A DNA stretch of 64,000 nt from Nocardia macrotermitis (GCF_009604405.1 NZ_WEGK01000001.1:372001-436000); one strand, 5' to 3'. Shown: positions 1 through 9,111, numbered from the stretch's first letter. A program made the numbers and translations. The notes: generated from the letters alone by a model not told the origin.

Positions 1-1
1 G

Positions 2-379
2 CTGCGCGAACGCCCCGCCGAGGAACCGCTCTGGACCGCGATCACCGAAGCGGTGATCGCCCCCTACGATGCCGACGGCGCGAGCTGGGGTCCCCCCACA
101 CCGGCCATCCTCGCCGAGGTCCGCAAACTGGTCACCGCCCCGGAGATGTACGCCGCCTTCATGCGCGGCACGGGCGATGAGTTCACCGCCGCGGTGGCGG
201 CACGCACCGGCACCGCACCCACCGATCTGTATCCGAAACTGGTTGCGGCAGCGGTCAATGCCGCGTTCATCGCCGCGACCGACGTCTACGTCCACGCCGA
301 CCCGCCCCAGATCGTGACCACGATCCTGCGACGGGCGCTGACCGAGGTGTCCCGGGGGCTCCCGGACCCCCGCGTCTGA
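2..379 (+). CDS. TetR-family regulator, C-terminal part (5' end outside window)
   Basis: The reading frame is open from the window edge to a TGA at 377-379, about 125 residues, so the start and the DNA-binding helix-turn-helix lie upstream of the window. What remains is alpha-helical, and its opening (RPAEEPLWTAITEAV) and long C-terminal helices look like a TetR ligand-binding and dimerisation domain. It lies 109 bp upstream of a flavin monooxygenase on the same strand and may be its local repressor; that link is inferred from position. The GTG at 53 is internal, not a start. Confidence 0.7.
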   Translation: MRERPAEEPLWTAITEAVIAPYDADGASWGPPTPAILAEVRKLVTAPEMYAAFMRGTGDEFTAAVAARTGTAPTDLYPKLVAAAVNAAFIAATDVYVHADPPQIVTTILRRALTEVSRGLPDPRV

Positions 380-400
380 CCCACCGGACACCGAAAACCA

Positions 401-430
401 CACGGCGGTAGCGCATTCGGCGCTGCCGTG
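401..430 (+). terminator. hairpin between the tetR-like gene and the monooxygenase
   Basis: CGGTAGCG (406-413) pairs with CGCTGCCG (421-428) with one G-T wobble and a 7-nt loop. CACGG/CCGTG at the outer ends could extend it with a bulge. There is no T-run, so it could be an attenuator or an operator rather than a true terminator. Confidence 0.3.
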
Positions 431-488
431 ATCCACCGTGCCCTTCTCCACCCAGAAGGCGCAGATATCGACAGGGGTTGATCTCGTC

Positions 489-2054
489 ATGTCCGAAACA
501 GCAACCGACGTCATCGTTTCCGGGGCGGGGCCGAACGGCCTGATGCTCGCCTGCGAACTCGCCCTGGCAGGCGTCCGGCCGATCGTGCTGGACCCGCTCG
601 CGGGGCCGAGCCCCGAGCCCAAGGCCAACGGCCTGGTGGGCCAGGTGGTTCGGATGATGGATATCCGAGGGTTGTTCTCCCCCAACGAGTTCGAGATCTT
701 CGATTCCTCCCGGGCCGAGCATCCCGAACCGCTGCCGCATTACATCTTCAGTGGTATCCCGCTGGAACTCGCCGCGCTACAGCACAATCCGATGTACGGC
801 TGGTCGATCCCGCAGCCGCGCCTGATCGAACTGTTGACCGCGCGCGCCGAGGAGCTCGGCGTGCGGATCCGCTGGGGCAACCGGCTCATCGACTTCCGGG
901 CCGACGACGAGCAGGTCGTCGCGACGGTGCAGGGTCCCGAGGGGCCGTACGAGCTCACCGCCGACTATCTGGTCGGCGCGGACGGCGGAAAGAGCCTGGT
1001 GCGCAAGCAACTCGGCATCGCGTTCCGTGGCACCAGCTCCGAGGATCGGATCGCCCGCTTCGCGCATGCGCGGGTTCCGGAGGAGCTGCGGACCGAGGAC
1101 GGCGGCATCGACATCCCCGGGGCGGGCCGATTCACCTTCGGCCACAACAGAGTCGAGCGCGGCATGTTCATCTACGCCGAGATGACCCCGGGACGTCCGC
1201 TGATCGGGGCGACCGAGCACGGTTGTGATCCCGTCCCCGACGACGAGCCGGTCACGTTCGACGAGGTGCGTCGGTCGATCGAGCGGGTCCTGGGCGTACC
1301 GGTGCCGATCGAACCGCCTACGGGGCCGGGCCCACATGCGTTGCGCCGCTTGGTCGGTCAGAACACCCTGCTCGCCGAGCACTACCGGCGGGGCCGGGTG
1401 CTGCTGGTCGGCGATTCCGCCCATGTGCACTCGTCGATGGGTGGTCCCGGCCTGAATCTGGGTTTGCAGGACACCATCAATCTGGGCTGGAAGCTGGGCT
1501 CGGTGGTGCGTGGTGACGCGCCGGAGGATCTGCTGGATACCTATGAGAGCGAACGCCATCCGGTCGCCGAGCGGGTCATGATGCACAGCCTCTCGCAGAC
1601 CGCGCTGATCGCTCCCGGGCCCGAGGTGACCGCGCTGCGCGAACTCTTCGGCGAACTCATGGAGCTGCCCGAGGTCGCGAACCATCTCGCGAATCTGCTT
1701 GCGGGATCGGATGTTCGGTACGACATCGGCGACGATCATCCGCTGGCGGGCCGACTGGTACCGGATCTCACCGTGACGACCGAGGACGGGTCGGTCCGAG
1801 TGGACGAACTGCTGCGCACGGCACGTCCGATCCTGCTCGACCTGTCCGGTGGGGCGGCCCCGCACGCCCGGGAATGGGCCGACCGCGTCGACATCGTCGA
1901 CGCCACCGCGGACCACGCGCCCGCAGCGGCGATGTTGATCCGGCCGGACGGGTATATCGCCTGGGCTACACAGGATTCCGACGCCGACGGGTTGCGCGCG
2001 GCCTTGGCCCGCTGGTTCGGGCCCGCCCGCGCGCTGGCCGAGGTGGCGGACTGA
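489..2054 (+). CDS. FAD-dependent aromatic-type monooxygenase, rifampicin-monooxygenase-like
   Basis: A 521-residue class A flavoprotein hydroxylase of the PheA/TfdB type, expected to use FAD and NAD(P)H to hydroxylate an aromatic or polyketide substrate. The dinucleotide-binding loop GAGPNG is at residues 12-17, the middle motif VGADGG near 162, and the FAD ribityl motif VGDSAH near 305. The C-terminal third, with RPDGYIAW and RWFG, resembles actinobacterial rifampicin monooxygenase (Rox) as I remember it, but substrate cannot be read from sequence. The frame is open from 438; I chose the ATG at 489 because the FAD motif then sits at the usual distance. The preceding gene is a TetR-type regulator. 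Confidence 0.85.
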   Translation: MSETATDVIVSGAGPNGLMLACELALAGVRPIVLDPLAGPSPEPKANGLVGQVVRMMDIRGLFSPNEFEIFDSSRAEHPEPLPHYIFSGIPLELAALQHNPMYGWSIPQPRLIELLTARAEELGVRIRWGNRLIDFRADDEQVVATVQGPEGPYELTADYLVGADGGKSLVRKQLGIAFRGTSSEDRIARFAHARVPEELRTEDGGIDIPGAGRFTFGHNRVERGMFIYAEMTPGRPLIGATEHGCDPVPDDEPVTFDEVRRSIERVLGVPVPIEPPTGPGPHALRRLVGQNTLLAEHYRRGRVLLVGDSAHVHSSMGGPGLNLGLQDTINLGWKLGSVVRGDAPEDLLDTYESERHPVAERVMMHSLSQTALIAPGPEVTALRELFGELMELPEVANHLANLLAGSDVRYDIGDDHPLAGRLVPDLTVTTEDGSVRVDELLRTARPILLDLSGGAAPHAREWADRVDIVDATADHAPAAAMLIRPDGYIAWATQDSDADGLRAALARWFGPARALAEVAD

Positions 2055-2075
2055 TCCGAGCCGACATCCGTTGTG

Positions 2076-3608
2076 TCACAGGTGCATCCACCGCGGCCAC
2101 AGCTGTGACCACGGCATACGCCGACCGGTGCATTTGCGGATGGTCACATCCTGCGTGTCACCGGGGAAGCCGAGCCGGGTGTCGACCCGGCCGATCGGTT
2201 CGACGTGCTCGAACTGGCTCCGCAATGCCGCCTCCGAGCCGCCGACCGTGACGACCGAGGAAGCGTCGTCGGGCGGTGTGGCGAAGTAGCCGAACCCCCG
2301 GCCGGGACTGTAGACCGGCGGCAGGTGGTCCCGGCCGAGCTGATCCAATGCGCTTGCCTGCCAATAGGTATCGGCAATGATGATCGCGTGGGACCGCTCG
2401 GCCGGGGTCAGCCCGTCGTAGGCACGGGTGACCGCGGCATCCAGTTCGGGCCAGCCGAACTGCCCGTACAGTCCGATCTGGATCGCGGCCTGGGCCGCAT
2501 CGCGCGGCGGGGTGATCTGCTCCGCGGGCCGCCACGGCGTCGACTCCAGAATCAGCGCCGTGGCCGAAATCCCGAGTGCGACAACGACAACGGACAGTGG
2601 CCAGCGCCAGGCCGCGCGCATCCGGCCGAGCGCCGTCACCACGCCCACCGCACCGGCCGCGATCACCACCGCGTAGATCCCTGCCACGTAGTAGATCCGG
2701 CCTCCGGTGAAGACGAACGCCAGATACAACAGCAGCAGCGCCACGGTGAAGCAGCGATAGGGCCGGAATGCTTTCCGCCGCAGCAGAACCCAGATTCCGG
2801 CCAGCAACAGTGCCGCGCCCAGGAATCCGCACAGCATCACCGACATCGGAACGTACAGCAGTCGCCCGCCCAGAATCTCCTGTTCCCCGGCGATCTCACG
2901 TCCCATCGCCAGCTGCGGCCAGCCGTGGTGTGCTTGCCAAAGCAGTTCCGGCACAGCGGAAATCGCGACGATCAGCCCGCCGACCCAGAGCAGCGGCCGA
3001 CGCAGCAACTCGCGCGGCCCGGCGATCAGCGCACCGATCGCGATCGCGGCCCAGAAGAACGGGATCAGCCACTTCACCTGGAGATCGATCGCGGTGACCA
3101 GGGCCGCGATCAGCAGCAACACATCGCGGCGGGTGCGCACCCAGTGCACCAGCAACCAGGTGATGATCACCCACAGCGCGGTATCCACCGTATTCGTGGT
3201 CAGCATCGCGCCCTGCAACAGCAGGAAGGGCGAACTCGCATAGCCCACCGCGGCCAGCACCTGGGCGGTCCGGCCGCCGCCGAACGCCCGCGCCAGCTCG
3301 GCGCACAGCACCGTCGCGACCACCGTCAACACCACCGCGGGCACCCGCAGCACGAGATACGACCCGGGCGCGAGGGTGTCCATCGCCCGCGCGAGCAGCG
3401 GCAGCACCGGCCCCTGATCGGCATAACCCCACCCCGGCCGCCGCCCGGCGGCCAGGAAATACAGCTCGTCCCCGAAATATCCGTACCGCGAGGACGCGAA
3501 GAACAGCACCGCTGCGGCCGCCACCGCGATCACCGTTATCGAGCCGGTGGCCCGTGGCGGCAGGCGGACCGTATCGTCGTCCGTCGCACGTTCCAGCACA
3601 TCGGTCAT
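2076..3608 (-). CDS. GT39/ArnT-like membrane glycosyltransferase
   Basis: About 510 residues with roughly ten hydrophobic segments, consistent with a polyprenyl-phosphate-sugar-dependent GT-C glycosyltransferase of the plasma membrane. The first external loop carries the acidic motif GDELYFLAAG followed by WGYADQGP, the catalytic-loop signature of the PMT/ArnT family. The C-terminal hydrophilic domain starts near residue 380 and ends with basic residues. The ATG at 3608 is chosen because AGGAG lies just upstream. Sugar and acceptor are unknown; mycolata use such enzymes on arabinogalactan, lipoarabinomannan and glycoproteins. It converges on the monooxygenase with a 21-bp gap. Confidence 0.8.
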   Translation of the reverse strand: MTDVLERATDDDTVRLPPRATGSITVIAVAAAAVLFFASSRYGYFGDELYFLAAGRRPGWGYADQGPVLPLLARAMDTLAPGSYLVLRVPAVVLTVVATVLCAELARAFGGGRTAQVLAAVGYASSPFLLLQGAMLTTNTVDTALWVIITWLLVHWVRTRRDVLLLIAALVTAIDLQVKWLIPFFWAAIAIGALIAGPRELLRRPLLWVGGLIVAISAVPELLWQAHHGWPQLAMGREIAGEQEILGGRLLYVPMSVMLCGFLGAALLLAGIWVLLRRKAFRPYRCFTVALLLLYLAFVFTGGRIYYVAGIYAVVIAAGAVGVVTALGRMRAAWRWPLSVVVVALGISATALILESTPWRPAEQITPPRDAAQAAIQIGLYGQFGWPELDAAVTRAYDGLTPAERSHAIIIADTYWQASALDQLGRDHLPPVYSPGRGFGYFATPPDDASSVVTVGGSEAALRSQFEHVEPIGRVDTRLGFPGDTQDVTIRKCTGRRMPWSQLWPRWMHL

Positions 3609-3808
3609 CGCGAACACTCCTGGACGAGTCTGGACGGCTACCCCACCGAATCTATCGGCTACCGCGCCCGCGGCCATCCTCCACAGGACCGACCCGTGAT
3701 CAGCCTCACGGCGTAGTCGCCCGCCACGCGGAGTTGCTCACCATCCGCGAAATCCGTGAGGGGACAACGCATCCGGACACGTCGACCTCCAACCCCACCG
3801 GCCCTGCG

Positions 3809-4189
3809 CTACGACGCGGGATGCGCCTCGACAAAGCAGTCCGCGGACAGGGTGTGCAGCATCTGCCGCACACCGATCGGAGCCCAGCCGACCTCCGCAT
3901 CGTGCCGGACGATCGGATCGGTGAGCGCGATGGTGCGCCCGTCCAGCTCGAGCTCGAATTCCCCGGCGGCGAGAATGTTCTTGAGCCAGTCCACATCCCG
4001 GCCGTAGGTCAGCGCGATGCGGTACGCGCCGTCACGGTTGAACACCGTCACCGGCGTGTGATAGACCCGCCCGGACTTGCGCCCCCGATGCACCAGCACC
4101 CCGAGTCCGGGCATCCGCCCCGCGACCAGACCCGCGACCGGATTGGTAACCCGCCGATTGAACCTGGCCAAAGCCCGCGGCAACGGCAT
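3809..4189 (-). CDS. deazaflavin (F420)-dependent nitroreductase-family protein
   Basis: A 126-residue protein of the DUF385/Ddn split-barrel family, whose studied members reduce quinones or nitro compounds with F420H2. Visible family features are HRGRKSGRVYHTPVTVF, where the SGR/TPV stretch contributes to cofactor binding, GRDVDWLKNILAAGE, and a C-terminal P-IVR segment. The ATG at 4189 follows AAGGGG at a good distance; the frame remains open upstream but those residues do not look conserved. No operon partner is evident: the next gene upstream ends 119 bp away. Substrate is unknown. Confidence 0.78.
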   Translation of the reverse strand: MPLPRALARFNRRVTNPVAGLVAGRMPGLGVLVHRGRKSGRVYHTPVTVFNRDGAYRIALTYGRDVDWLKNILAAGEFELELDGRTIALTDPIVRHDAEVGWAPIGVRQMLHTLSADCFVEAHPAS

Positions 4190-4308
4190 CTTCGTCCCCT
4201 TCTCCAAATTCCTGCGCCCACAGGCTACGCGCGAACTCCCCCGCCCGCGCGCCATGATCGAAAACAACGACGAACACGAATCGCGCACACCTCGGTGGGC
4301 ACCGTGAA

Positions 4309-5223
4309 TTACCCTCGCACGAAACGGATTCGGCGGCCGGGGCGGGCCTGAGCCAGGGCGTCGATGTCGGCGTCCAGGACGGTGGCGATCACCGGGTAGC
4401 CGCCGGTGATCGGGTGGTCGGCCAGGAATACGACCGGCTGGCCCGACGGCGGGACCTGGATCGCCCCCAAAGGCATTCCCTCGGTGGGGAGTTCATTGTC
4501 GTCGGTTCGGACCAGCGGCGGGCGGTCCGCATCGCCCTCGAGCCGGATGCCCACCCGGTCCGTGTCGGCACTCACCCGCCAGTGTCCGGCGAAGAGATTC
4601 TCGGGATGTTCGTACCAATCCTGACGCGGTCCCAGCAGCACCCGCACGGTGAGCAGATCGGCGGTCAACGGCGCGACCGGGGCTACGTCGACCTCCGGCC
4701 AGCGTCGCGGTGGCGGGCCCACCGGCAGGACGTCCGAGGCCCGCAGCGGTTCGGGTCCGATGCCGGCCAGGGTGTCGCGGCTGCGCGAACCGAGCACCGG
4801 CGGCACCGCGATACCGCCGCGCACGGCCACATAACTGCGCATACCGATCGAGGACATCCCCAGCACGAGCCGCTGCCCGGGTTCCGGACGCAGCACCGAC
4901 GCGTGCGCGGCCCTACGGCCGCCGAGGGTGATCGGCGCGGGCGCACCGGTGACCGCGACGACGGCGGGCGCGCCGAACTCCAGAATCAGTCCGCCCAACA
5001 GACATTCGACCGCCGCCGCCGACTCGTCGTTGCCGACCAGACGGTTGGCCAGCGTGAACGAGCGCCGATCGGCGGCTCCGGAAACCCCGACGCCCGCATG
5101 GAACCACCCCGGACGACCCGAATCCTGCACGGTACTGAGCATTCCGGGCGCGACCACCCGCAATACCGCCGCCGCCGAACCATCCGGTTCGGCGGGGTAC
5201 ACCAGCGAACTGTGCCGAATCAT
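4309..5223 (-). CDS. pxpC: 5-oxoprolinase subunit C (KipA / biotin-dependent carboxyltransferase family)
   Basis: A 304-residue protein of the PxpC/KipA family, one of three subunits of bacterial 5-oxoprolinase, which opens 5-oxo-L-proline to glutamate using ATP. The opening (VVAPGMLSTVQDSGRPGW) and the late PPSGQPVVFLADHPITGGYP are strong family signatures. Start ATG 5223 overlaps the pxpB stop as ATGA, so translation is coupled; GGAGG lies in the end of pxpB. The third subunit PxpA (LamB/YcsF) is not in this window. Confidence 0.9.
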   Translation of the reverse strand: MIRHSSLVYPAEPDGSAAAVLRVVAPGMLSTVQDSGRPGWFHAGVGVSGAADRRSFTLANRLVGNDESAAAVECLLGGLILEFGAPAVVAVTGAPAPITLGGRRAAHASVLRPEPGQRLVLGMSSIGMRSYVAVRGGIAVPPVLGSRSRDTLAGIGPEPLRASDVLPVGPPPRRWPEVDVAPVAPLTADLLTVRVLLGPRQDWYEHPENLFAGHWRVSADTDRVGIRLEGDADRPPLVRTDDNELPTEGMPLGAIQVPPSGQPVVFLADHPITGGYPVIATVLDADIDALAQARPGRRIRFVRG

Positions 5224-5882
5224 GCGCTGGCCTCCTGCACGGTGAAACGCACCCGCGTCCCGGGACGCAGCAGCGCGGGCTCGGACCGGTCGAGATCCCA
5301 CAGCGTCGCACTCGTACTGCCGATGATCCGCCAGCCACCCGGCGAACTGCGCGGGTAGACGGCGCTGTACCCGGCGGCCAGGGCGACGGCTCCGGCCGGT
5401 ACCGCCGTACGCGACTGCTCGCGCCGTGGCACGGTCAACTCGGCATCGGGCGCTTCGAGATATCCGAATCCGGGCGCGAAACCGATGAAAGCGCACCGCC
5501 ACACCGCACGGGTGTGCCGTGAGATCAACTCCCGCTCCGAGATGCCCAGCAGAGCTGCGGTCTCCGCGAGATCGACCCCGTCGTATCGCACCGGGATCTC
5601 CACGGCCGCAATATCTTTCAGTTCCTGTGCCGCTCGTTCCGATATCGCGTCGAACGCGGCACGCAGCCGCCGGGTCACCACCGACACATCGACGCCGGGA
5701 TACAGCGTGAGCAGTACCGTACGTGCGGCCGGAAGCACATCGCTCACCCCCGCGACGGGATTGTCCCGCAGCTGATCGATGAATCCGGCCACCCCGGCTC
5801 GGTCCGTGGGCTCGATCAGTAACGCCCGATCACCGGCCTGCCGGATCGTCACCCCGGACTCGTTCACCACATCGCCGATCAT
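5220..5882 (-). CDS. pxpB: 5-oxoprolinase subunit B (KipI family)
   Basis: About 220 residues, the usual PxpB/KipI size. The N-terminal half holds DRALLIEP and a YPGVDV stretch. The C-terminal cyclophilin-like half holds the highly conserved IGFAPGFGYL and PAGAVALAAGYSAVYP, then PGGWRIIG. It should form the PxpBC complex with the overlapping downstream gene. ATG 5882 is preceded by GGTGG and is preferred to a further upstream GTG. The usual first gene, pxpA, is absent upstream, where 329 bp of non-coding DNA precede a divergent NUDIX gene. Confidence 0.9.
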   Translation of the reverse strand: MIGDVVNESGVTIRQAGDRALLIEPTDRAGVAGFIDQLRDNPVAGVSDVLPAARTVLLTLYPGVDVSVVTRRLRAAFDAISERAAQELKDIAAVEIPVRYDGVDLAETAALLGISERELISRHTRAVWRCAFIGFAPGFGYLEAPDAELTVPRREQSRTAVPAGAVALAAGYSAVYPRSSPGGWRIIGSTSATLWDLDRSEPALLRPGTRVRFTVQEASA

Positions 5883-6211
5883 CCGCACCACCCGACATAC
5901 CGTTCCGCCCACCCGGCCACGCCACCCGTGATGATCGAATAGCCCTGTAGCAGATCAGATTTCGAATACGAAGACCGACTCCGCGACATCGTCACGCGAG
6001 GTGCGGCGCGAGCCCGCTCGGCGAAACCGGCCCGCGAGTCACTGTTGGAATCGATCGTCACCGCCTCCTTCGACGAATCCCGCGACGCACATCGACGTGC
6101 CCGACAACCCGGCACCACCTGCTCGGCCCCCGCGGCGACGGACTGTGGCGAGGATTTCAGTGTATATATGCTGGCCTACCGACGAACCGACTTCCGACGA
6201 GGGCGAATCCG
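5883..6211. other. intergenic region between divergent pxpBC and NUDIX genes
   Basis: These 329 bp hold no convincing gene. TATATA at 6163-6168 is a plausible -10 for the NUDIX gene, giving a leader of roughly 35 nt; GAGGG just ahead of ATG 6212 is its ribosome site. The part next to pxpB presumably holds that operon's promoter, but I see no clear -35/-10 pair. Confidence 0.45.
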
Positions 6212-6733
6212 ATGGGTGAGGTGATCGCGGTCTACGACCGCGCCGGGCAGGAGATCGGCAGCGCCGAACGCGCGGCGGTCTACGCGCGGGGGCTGTGGCA
6301 TGCCAGCGCGGGCGTGCTGGTCCGATCCGGCGACGGCGAACGCGTCTACGTGCATCGCCGCACCGAGACCAAGGCCGTCTTCGCCGGGATGCACGACTGC
6401 CTGGCGGGCGGCGTGCTGGGCCCGGGTGAGGATCCCGCCGACGCGGCGGTCCGCGAACTCGGCGAGGAACTCGGAATCATCCTGGGCGACAACGATTCCC
6501 GCCCCACCTTCCGCGCCCGCGTCGACTGGGACGGCGAATGGCTCGGCACGCCGATGCGCGGTCACCTGTTCGCCTACGAGATCCGCTACGACGGGCCGAT
6601 CCGCCATCAGCCCGAGGAGATCGCCGACGGCTGGTGGTGGACCGACGCACAACTGCGCGCGCACCTGGACGATCCGGACTGGCCGTTCGTCCCCGACACC
6701 CGCGTCCTGCTCGACGATCTACTGCGCCGCTGA
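6212..6733 (+). CDS. NUDIX hydrolase
   Basis: A 173-residue single-domain NUDIX pyrophosphohydrolase. The full Nudix box is present at about residues 67-89: G-x5-E-x7-R-E-L-G-E-E-L-G-I, with both metal-binding glutamates. The layout (VYDRAGQEIGSAER at the start, then HASAGVLV and VYVHRRTETK) resembles the Idi/YfcD-like branch, but isoprenoid isomerisation is not claimed because the substrate residues cannot be judged by eye. The gene converges on the aminotransferase and the 3' ends overlap by 15 bp. Confidence 0.88.
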   Translation: MGEVIAVYDRAGQEIGSAERAAVYARGLWHASAGVLVRSGDGERVYVHRRTETKAVFAGMHDCLAGGVLGPGEDPADAAVRELGEELGIILGDNDSRPTFRARVDWDGEWLGTPMRGHLFAYEIRYDGPIRHQPEEIADGWWWTDAQLRAHLDDPDWPFVPDTRVLLDDLLRR

Positions 6734-8038
6734 CTCACCGACGTAGGAGTCGGCCACCGCCAGCACCTCGTCGAGAATCCCCATCCCCGTACGCAATTCG
6801 TCGGCCGAGGTGGTCAGCGGCGGAGCGATCTGCAAGCGGTTCGCGGCCACGAACGGCCACAGTCCGCGCTCCTTCGCCGCGGCGGTGACCCGGCTCATCG
6901 GTTCCGCCGCCGCGCCACTCGCGGCGAAAGGCACCAGCGGTTCCCGCGTCTGCGGATCCCGGACCAACTCCAACGCCCAGAAGAATCCCATCCCGCGCAC
7001 CTCCCCCACCGAGGGATGCCGAGAAGCCAACTCGCGCAATCCCTTTCCGAGCACATCGGAGCCGACGGTGCGGACGTGGTCCAGAATGCCCTCCCGCTCG
7101 AAGACGCCGATCGAGGCCACTCCGGCCGCGCAGGCCAGCGGATGCCCCGCGTAGGTGAGCCCGCCCGGATACACGGTGTCGTCGTACCGCGCGGCGATTC
7201 GCTCGGCGATGAGCACCCCGCCCAGTGGCACATACCCCGAGTTCACGCCCTTGGCGAAGGTGATCAGATCCGGCGCCACATCGAACGCCTGCACCGCGAA
7301 CCACTCGCCGACGCGACCGAATCCGGCCATCACCTCATCGGCGATGTACACGATCCCGAACTCGTCACACAGTTCCCGCACACCGGCCAGATAGCCGGGC
7401 GGCGGCACCAGCACGCCGTTCGTGCCGACCACCGATTCCAGGATCAGGCCCGCGATGTGTTGCGGCCCTTCGAGTTCGATCACCTGACGCAAATGCCGCA
7501 GCGCCGCCGCGGTCTCCTGCTCGGGTGTCGTGCACTGCCAGGCCGAGCGATACGGATACGGGCCGAAGAAGCGGATCACGTCCACATTGGTCGGCTCGGC
7601 GCCCCAGCGCCGCGGCTCCCCGGTCAGCCCGATCGCCACGCCCGTCCCGCCGTGATACGAGCGGTAGGCCGAGAGCATCTTGGTGCGCCCGGTGTAACTG
7701 CGCGCCAGCCGCACCGCGTGTTCGACCGCCTCGGCGCCGCCGGTGGTGAACAGCACCCGATTCAGCTGTCCGGGCGCGCGTTCGACGATCAGGCGGGCCA
7801 GTTCGCTGCGCACCTCGTTGCCGACGGTCGGCGAGATGGTCGTCAACGTCCCGGCCTGCGCGACGATCGCGGCCACCACGTCCGGATGCTGATGGCCGAT
7901 ATTGACGTTCACCAACTGCGAGGAGAAGTCCAGATAGCGTTTGCCCTCGGCGTCCCAGAACCAGGAGCCCGAAGCCCCCGTGACCGGCACGGGATGCACT
8001 CCCGCCTGCGCACTCCACGGGTAGAAGACGTGGTCCAC
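6719..8038 (-). CDS. class III PLP-dependent aminotransferase
   Basis: About 440 residues of the fold-type I class III (omega-amino acid) aminotransferase family. Visible landmarks are TTGGAEAVEHAVRLAR for phosphate binding, YRSYHGG, the acidic ADEVMAGFGR that contacts the pyridine nitrogen, and the Schiff-base lysine in FAKGVNSGY. It would move amino groups between an amine or omega-amino acid and pyruvate or a similar acceptor; taurine- and beta-alanine-pyruvate enzymes are relatives, but specificity is open. GTG 8038 after GAGGTTGCC is the best start; upstream codons in frame look non-coding. Confidence 0.88.
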   Translation of the reverse strand: MDHVFYPWSAQAGVHPVPVTGASGSWFWDAEGKRYLDFSSQLVNVNIGHQHPDVVAAIVAQAGTLTTISPTVGNEVRSELARLIVERAPGQLNRVLFTTGGAEAVEHAVRLARSYTGRTKMLSAYRSYHGGTGVAIGLTGEPRRWGAEPTNVDVIRFFGPYPYRSAWQCTTPEQETAAALRHLRQVIELEGPQHIAGLILESVVGTNGVLVPPPGYLAGVRELCDEFGIVYIADEVMAGFGRVGEWFAVQAFDVAPDLITFAKGVNSGYVPLGGVLIAERIAARYDDTVYPGGLTYAGHPLACAAGVASIGVFEREGILDHVRTVGSDVLGKGLRELASRHPSVGEVRGMGFFWALELVRDPQTREPLVPFAASGAAAEPMSRVTAAAKERGLWPFVAANRLQIAPPLTTSADELRTGMGILDEVLAVADSYVGESAAQ

Positions 8039-8173
8039 CGGCAACCTCCCTCGATCGGGCCGCCGCGCGAGCCGCGTACACCGCACGCACGGCACACTTC
8101 TGTGCGCATCAAACCAGATCATCCGGACCCGTGTCCCGGGTTCGTTCCGATCACTCGCATTCCCGTTGTTTCC

Positions 8174-8199
8174 GTTTTGACCACCCGGACAACGGGTAC
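8174..8199 (+). promoter_or_regulatory. candidate sigma-B/SigF-type promoter for the cyclophilin gene
   Basis: GTTT at 8174-8177 and GGGTAC at 8194-8199 are separated by 16 bp, close to the GTTT-N14-17-GGGTA pattern of group 3 stress sigma factors in actinobacteria. It points at the cyclophilin start with a leader of about 100 nt. One overlapping alternative is a conventional -35 (TTGACC at 8177). Confidence 0.4.
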
Positions 8200-8308
8200 C
8201 AGCTAGCGCAACGGACGGTCCGGCCTCTCACGCGGACATACGTCGGCCGCCGTGGCAAGATGCGCGGCAGCCTGCCGCATCCGATTGTTATGAAGGAGTC
8301 ACCCCCCG

Positions 8309-9034
8309 GTGAACAACGTTCCACAGCACCAGCAGCTCGACGTCGACCGGCCGTCCCGCCGAATTCACCTACGGCGCAGCATGATACGGCGGATCGGACT
8401 GGTCGCTGCCGGTCTGTCGCTGGCGTTGTGCAGCACCGGGCAGGCGATCGCCGCGCCCACCCCCATGCACACCGGGACACCCGGCTGCATGACCGCGGGG
8501 GCGGCCAAGCCCAACGGTAAGCAGTGGCCCGCCGCACCGGCGATGACGATCAACCAGAAGGCGGCGTACACCGCGAGCCTGGAGACCAACTGCGGCACCA
8601 TCACCATCAAGCTGGACGCCGCCAAGGCCCCCCGGACGGTCAACTCCTTCGTCTTCCTGGCCGGACAGCAGTACTTCGACCACACCCGCTGCCACCGCCT
8701 GACCACCTCGGGCATCTTCGTGTTGCAGTGCGGCGATCCGACCGGCACCGGCCGCGGCGGTCCGGGCTACAAGTTCCCCGACGAGAACCTCGCCGGCGCG
8801 ACCTACCCCGCGGGCACCGTCGCGATGGCCAACGCGGGCCCGAACACCAACGGCAGCCAGTTCTTCCTGGTCTACAAGAACTCGCAGCTCCCGCCCAACT
8901 ACACCCCGTTCGGCCGCATCACCGGCGGCACCGACGTGCTCCAGAACATCGCCGCGGGCGGCACCAAGGACCGCTCCGGCGACGGCGCACCGGCCAACGA
9001 CATCGTCCTGCAAACCGTCACCACCCACTCCTGA
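8309..9034 (+). CDS. exported cyclophilin-type peptidyl-prolyl cis-trans isomerase
   Basis: A 241-residue protein with a long basic N-terminus, a hydrophobic signal segment at about residues 28-48 (LVAAGLSLAL) and a cyclophilin domain from about residue 85. The catalytic region keeps the arginine in HRL, the Gln in LQCGDPTGTG, GGPGYKFPDE, and MANAGPNTNGSQFFL. Several cysteines (NCG, RCH, QCG) suggest disulfides, as expected for an exported foldase. GTG 8309 follows AAGGAG. It should catalyse prolyl isomerisation outside the membrane. It occupies the place where dop, pup and prcBA would lie in mycobacteria. Confidence 0.92.
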   Translation: MNNVPQHQQLDVDRPSRRIHLRRSMIRRIGLVAAGLSLALCSTGQAIAAPTPMHTGTPGCMTAGAAKPNGKQWPAAPAMTINQKAAYTASLETNCGTITIKLDAAKAPRTVNSFVFLAGQQYFDHTRCHRLTTSGIFVLQCGDPTGTGRGGPGYKFPDENLAGATYPAGTVAMANAGPNTNGSQFFLVYKNSQLPPNYTPFGRITGGTDVLQNIAAGGTKDRSGDGAPANDIVLQTVTTHS

Positions 9035-9043
9035 CCGGGTGAC

Positions 9044-9073
9044 TGCCGGGACCCGACGCGATCGGGTCCGGCA
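9044..9073 (+). terminator. terminator-like hairpin after the cyclophilin gene
   Basis: TGCCGGGACCCGA (9044-9056) pairs with TCGGGTCCGGCA (9062-9073) with one bulged G and a 5-nt loop, starting 10 bp after the stop. A short T-run (TTTT) follows about 10 nt later. Confidence 0.6.
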
Positions 9074-9111
9074 GCGCACTGGTTTTCACCTACTCATTGG
9101 GTGAACTCTCA

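Noticed and set aside
489..2054. Assigning the flavin monooxygenase firmly as rifampicin monooxygenase
   Set aside because: The C-terminal third is similar as I recall it, but the N-terminal region differs and substrate cannot be deduced.
5883..6118. Short minus-strand frame upstream of pxpB
   Set aside because: Serine/arginine-rich, with no ribosome site or recognisable feature; treated as non-coding.
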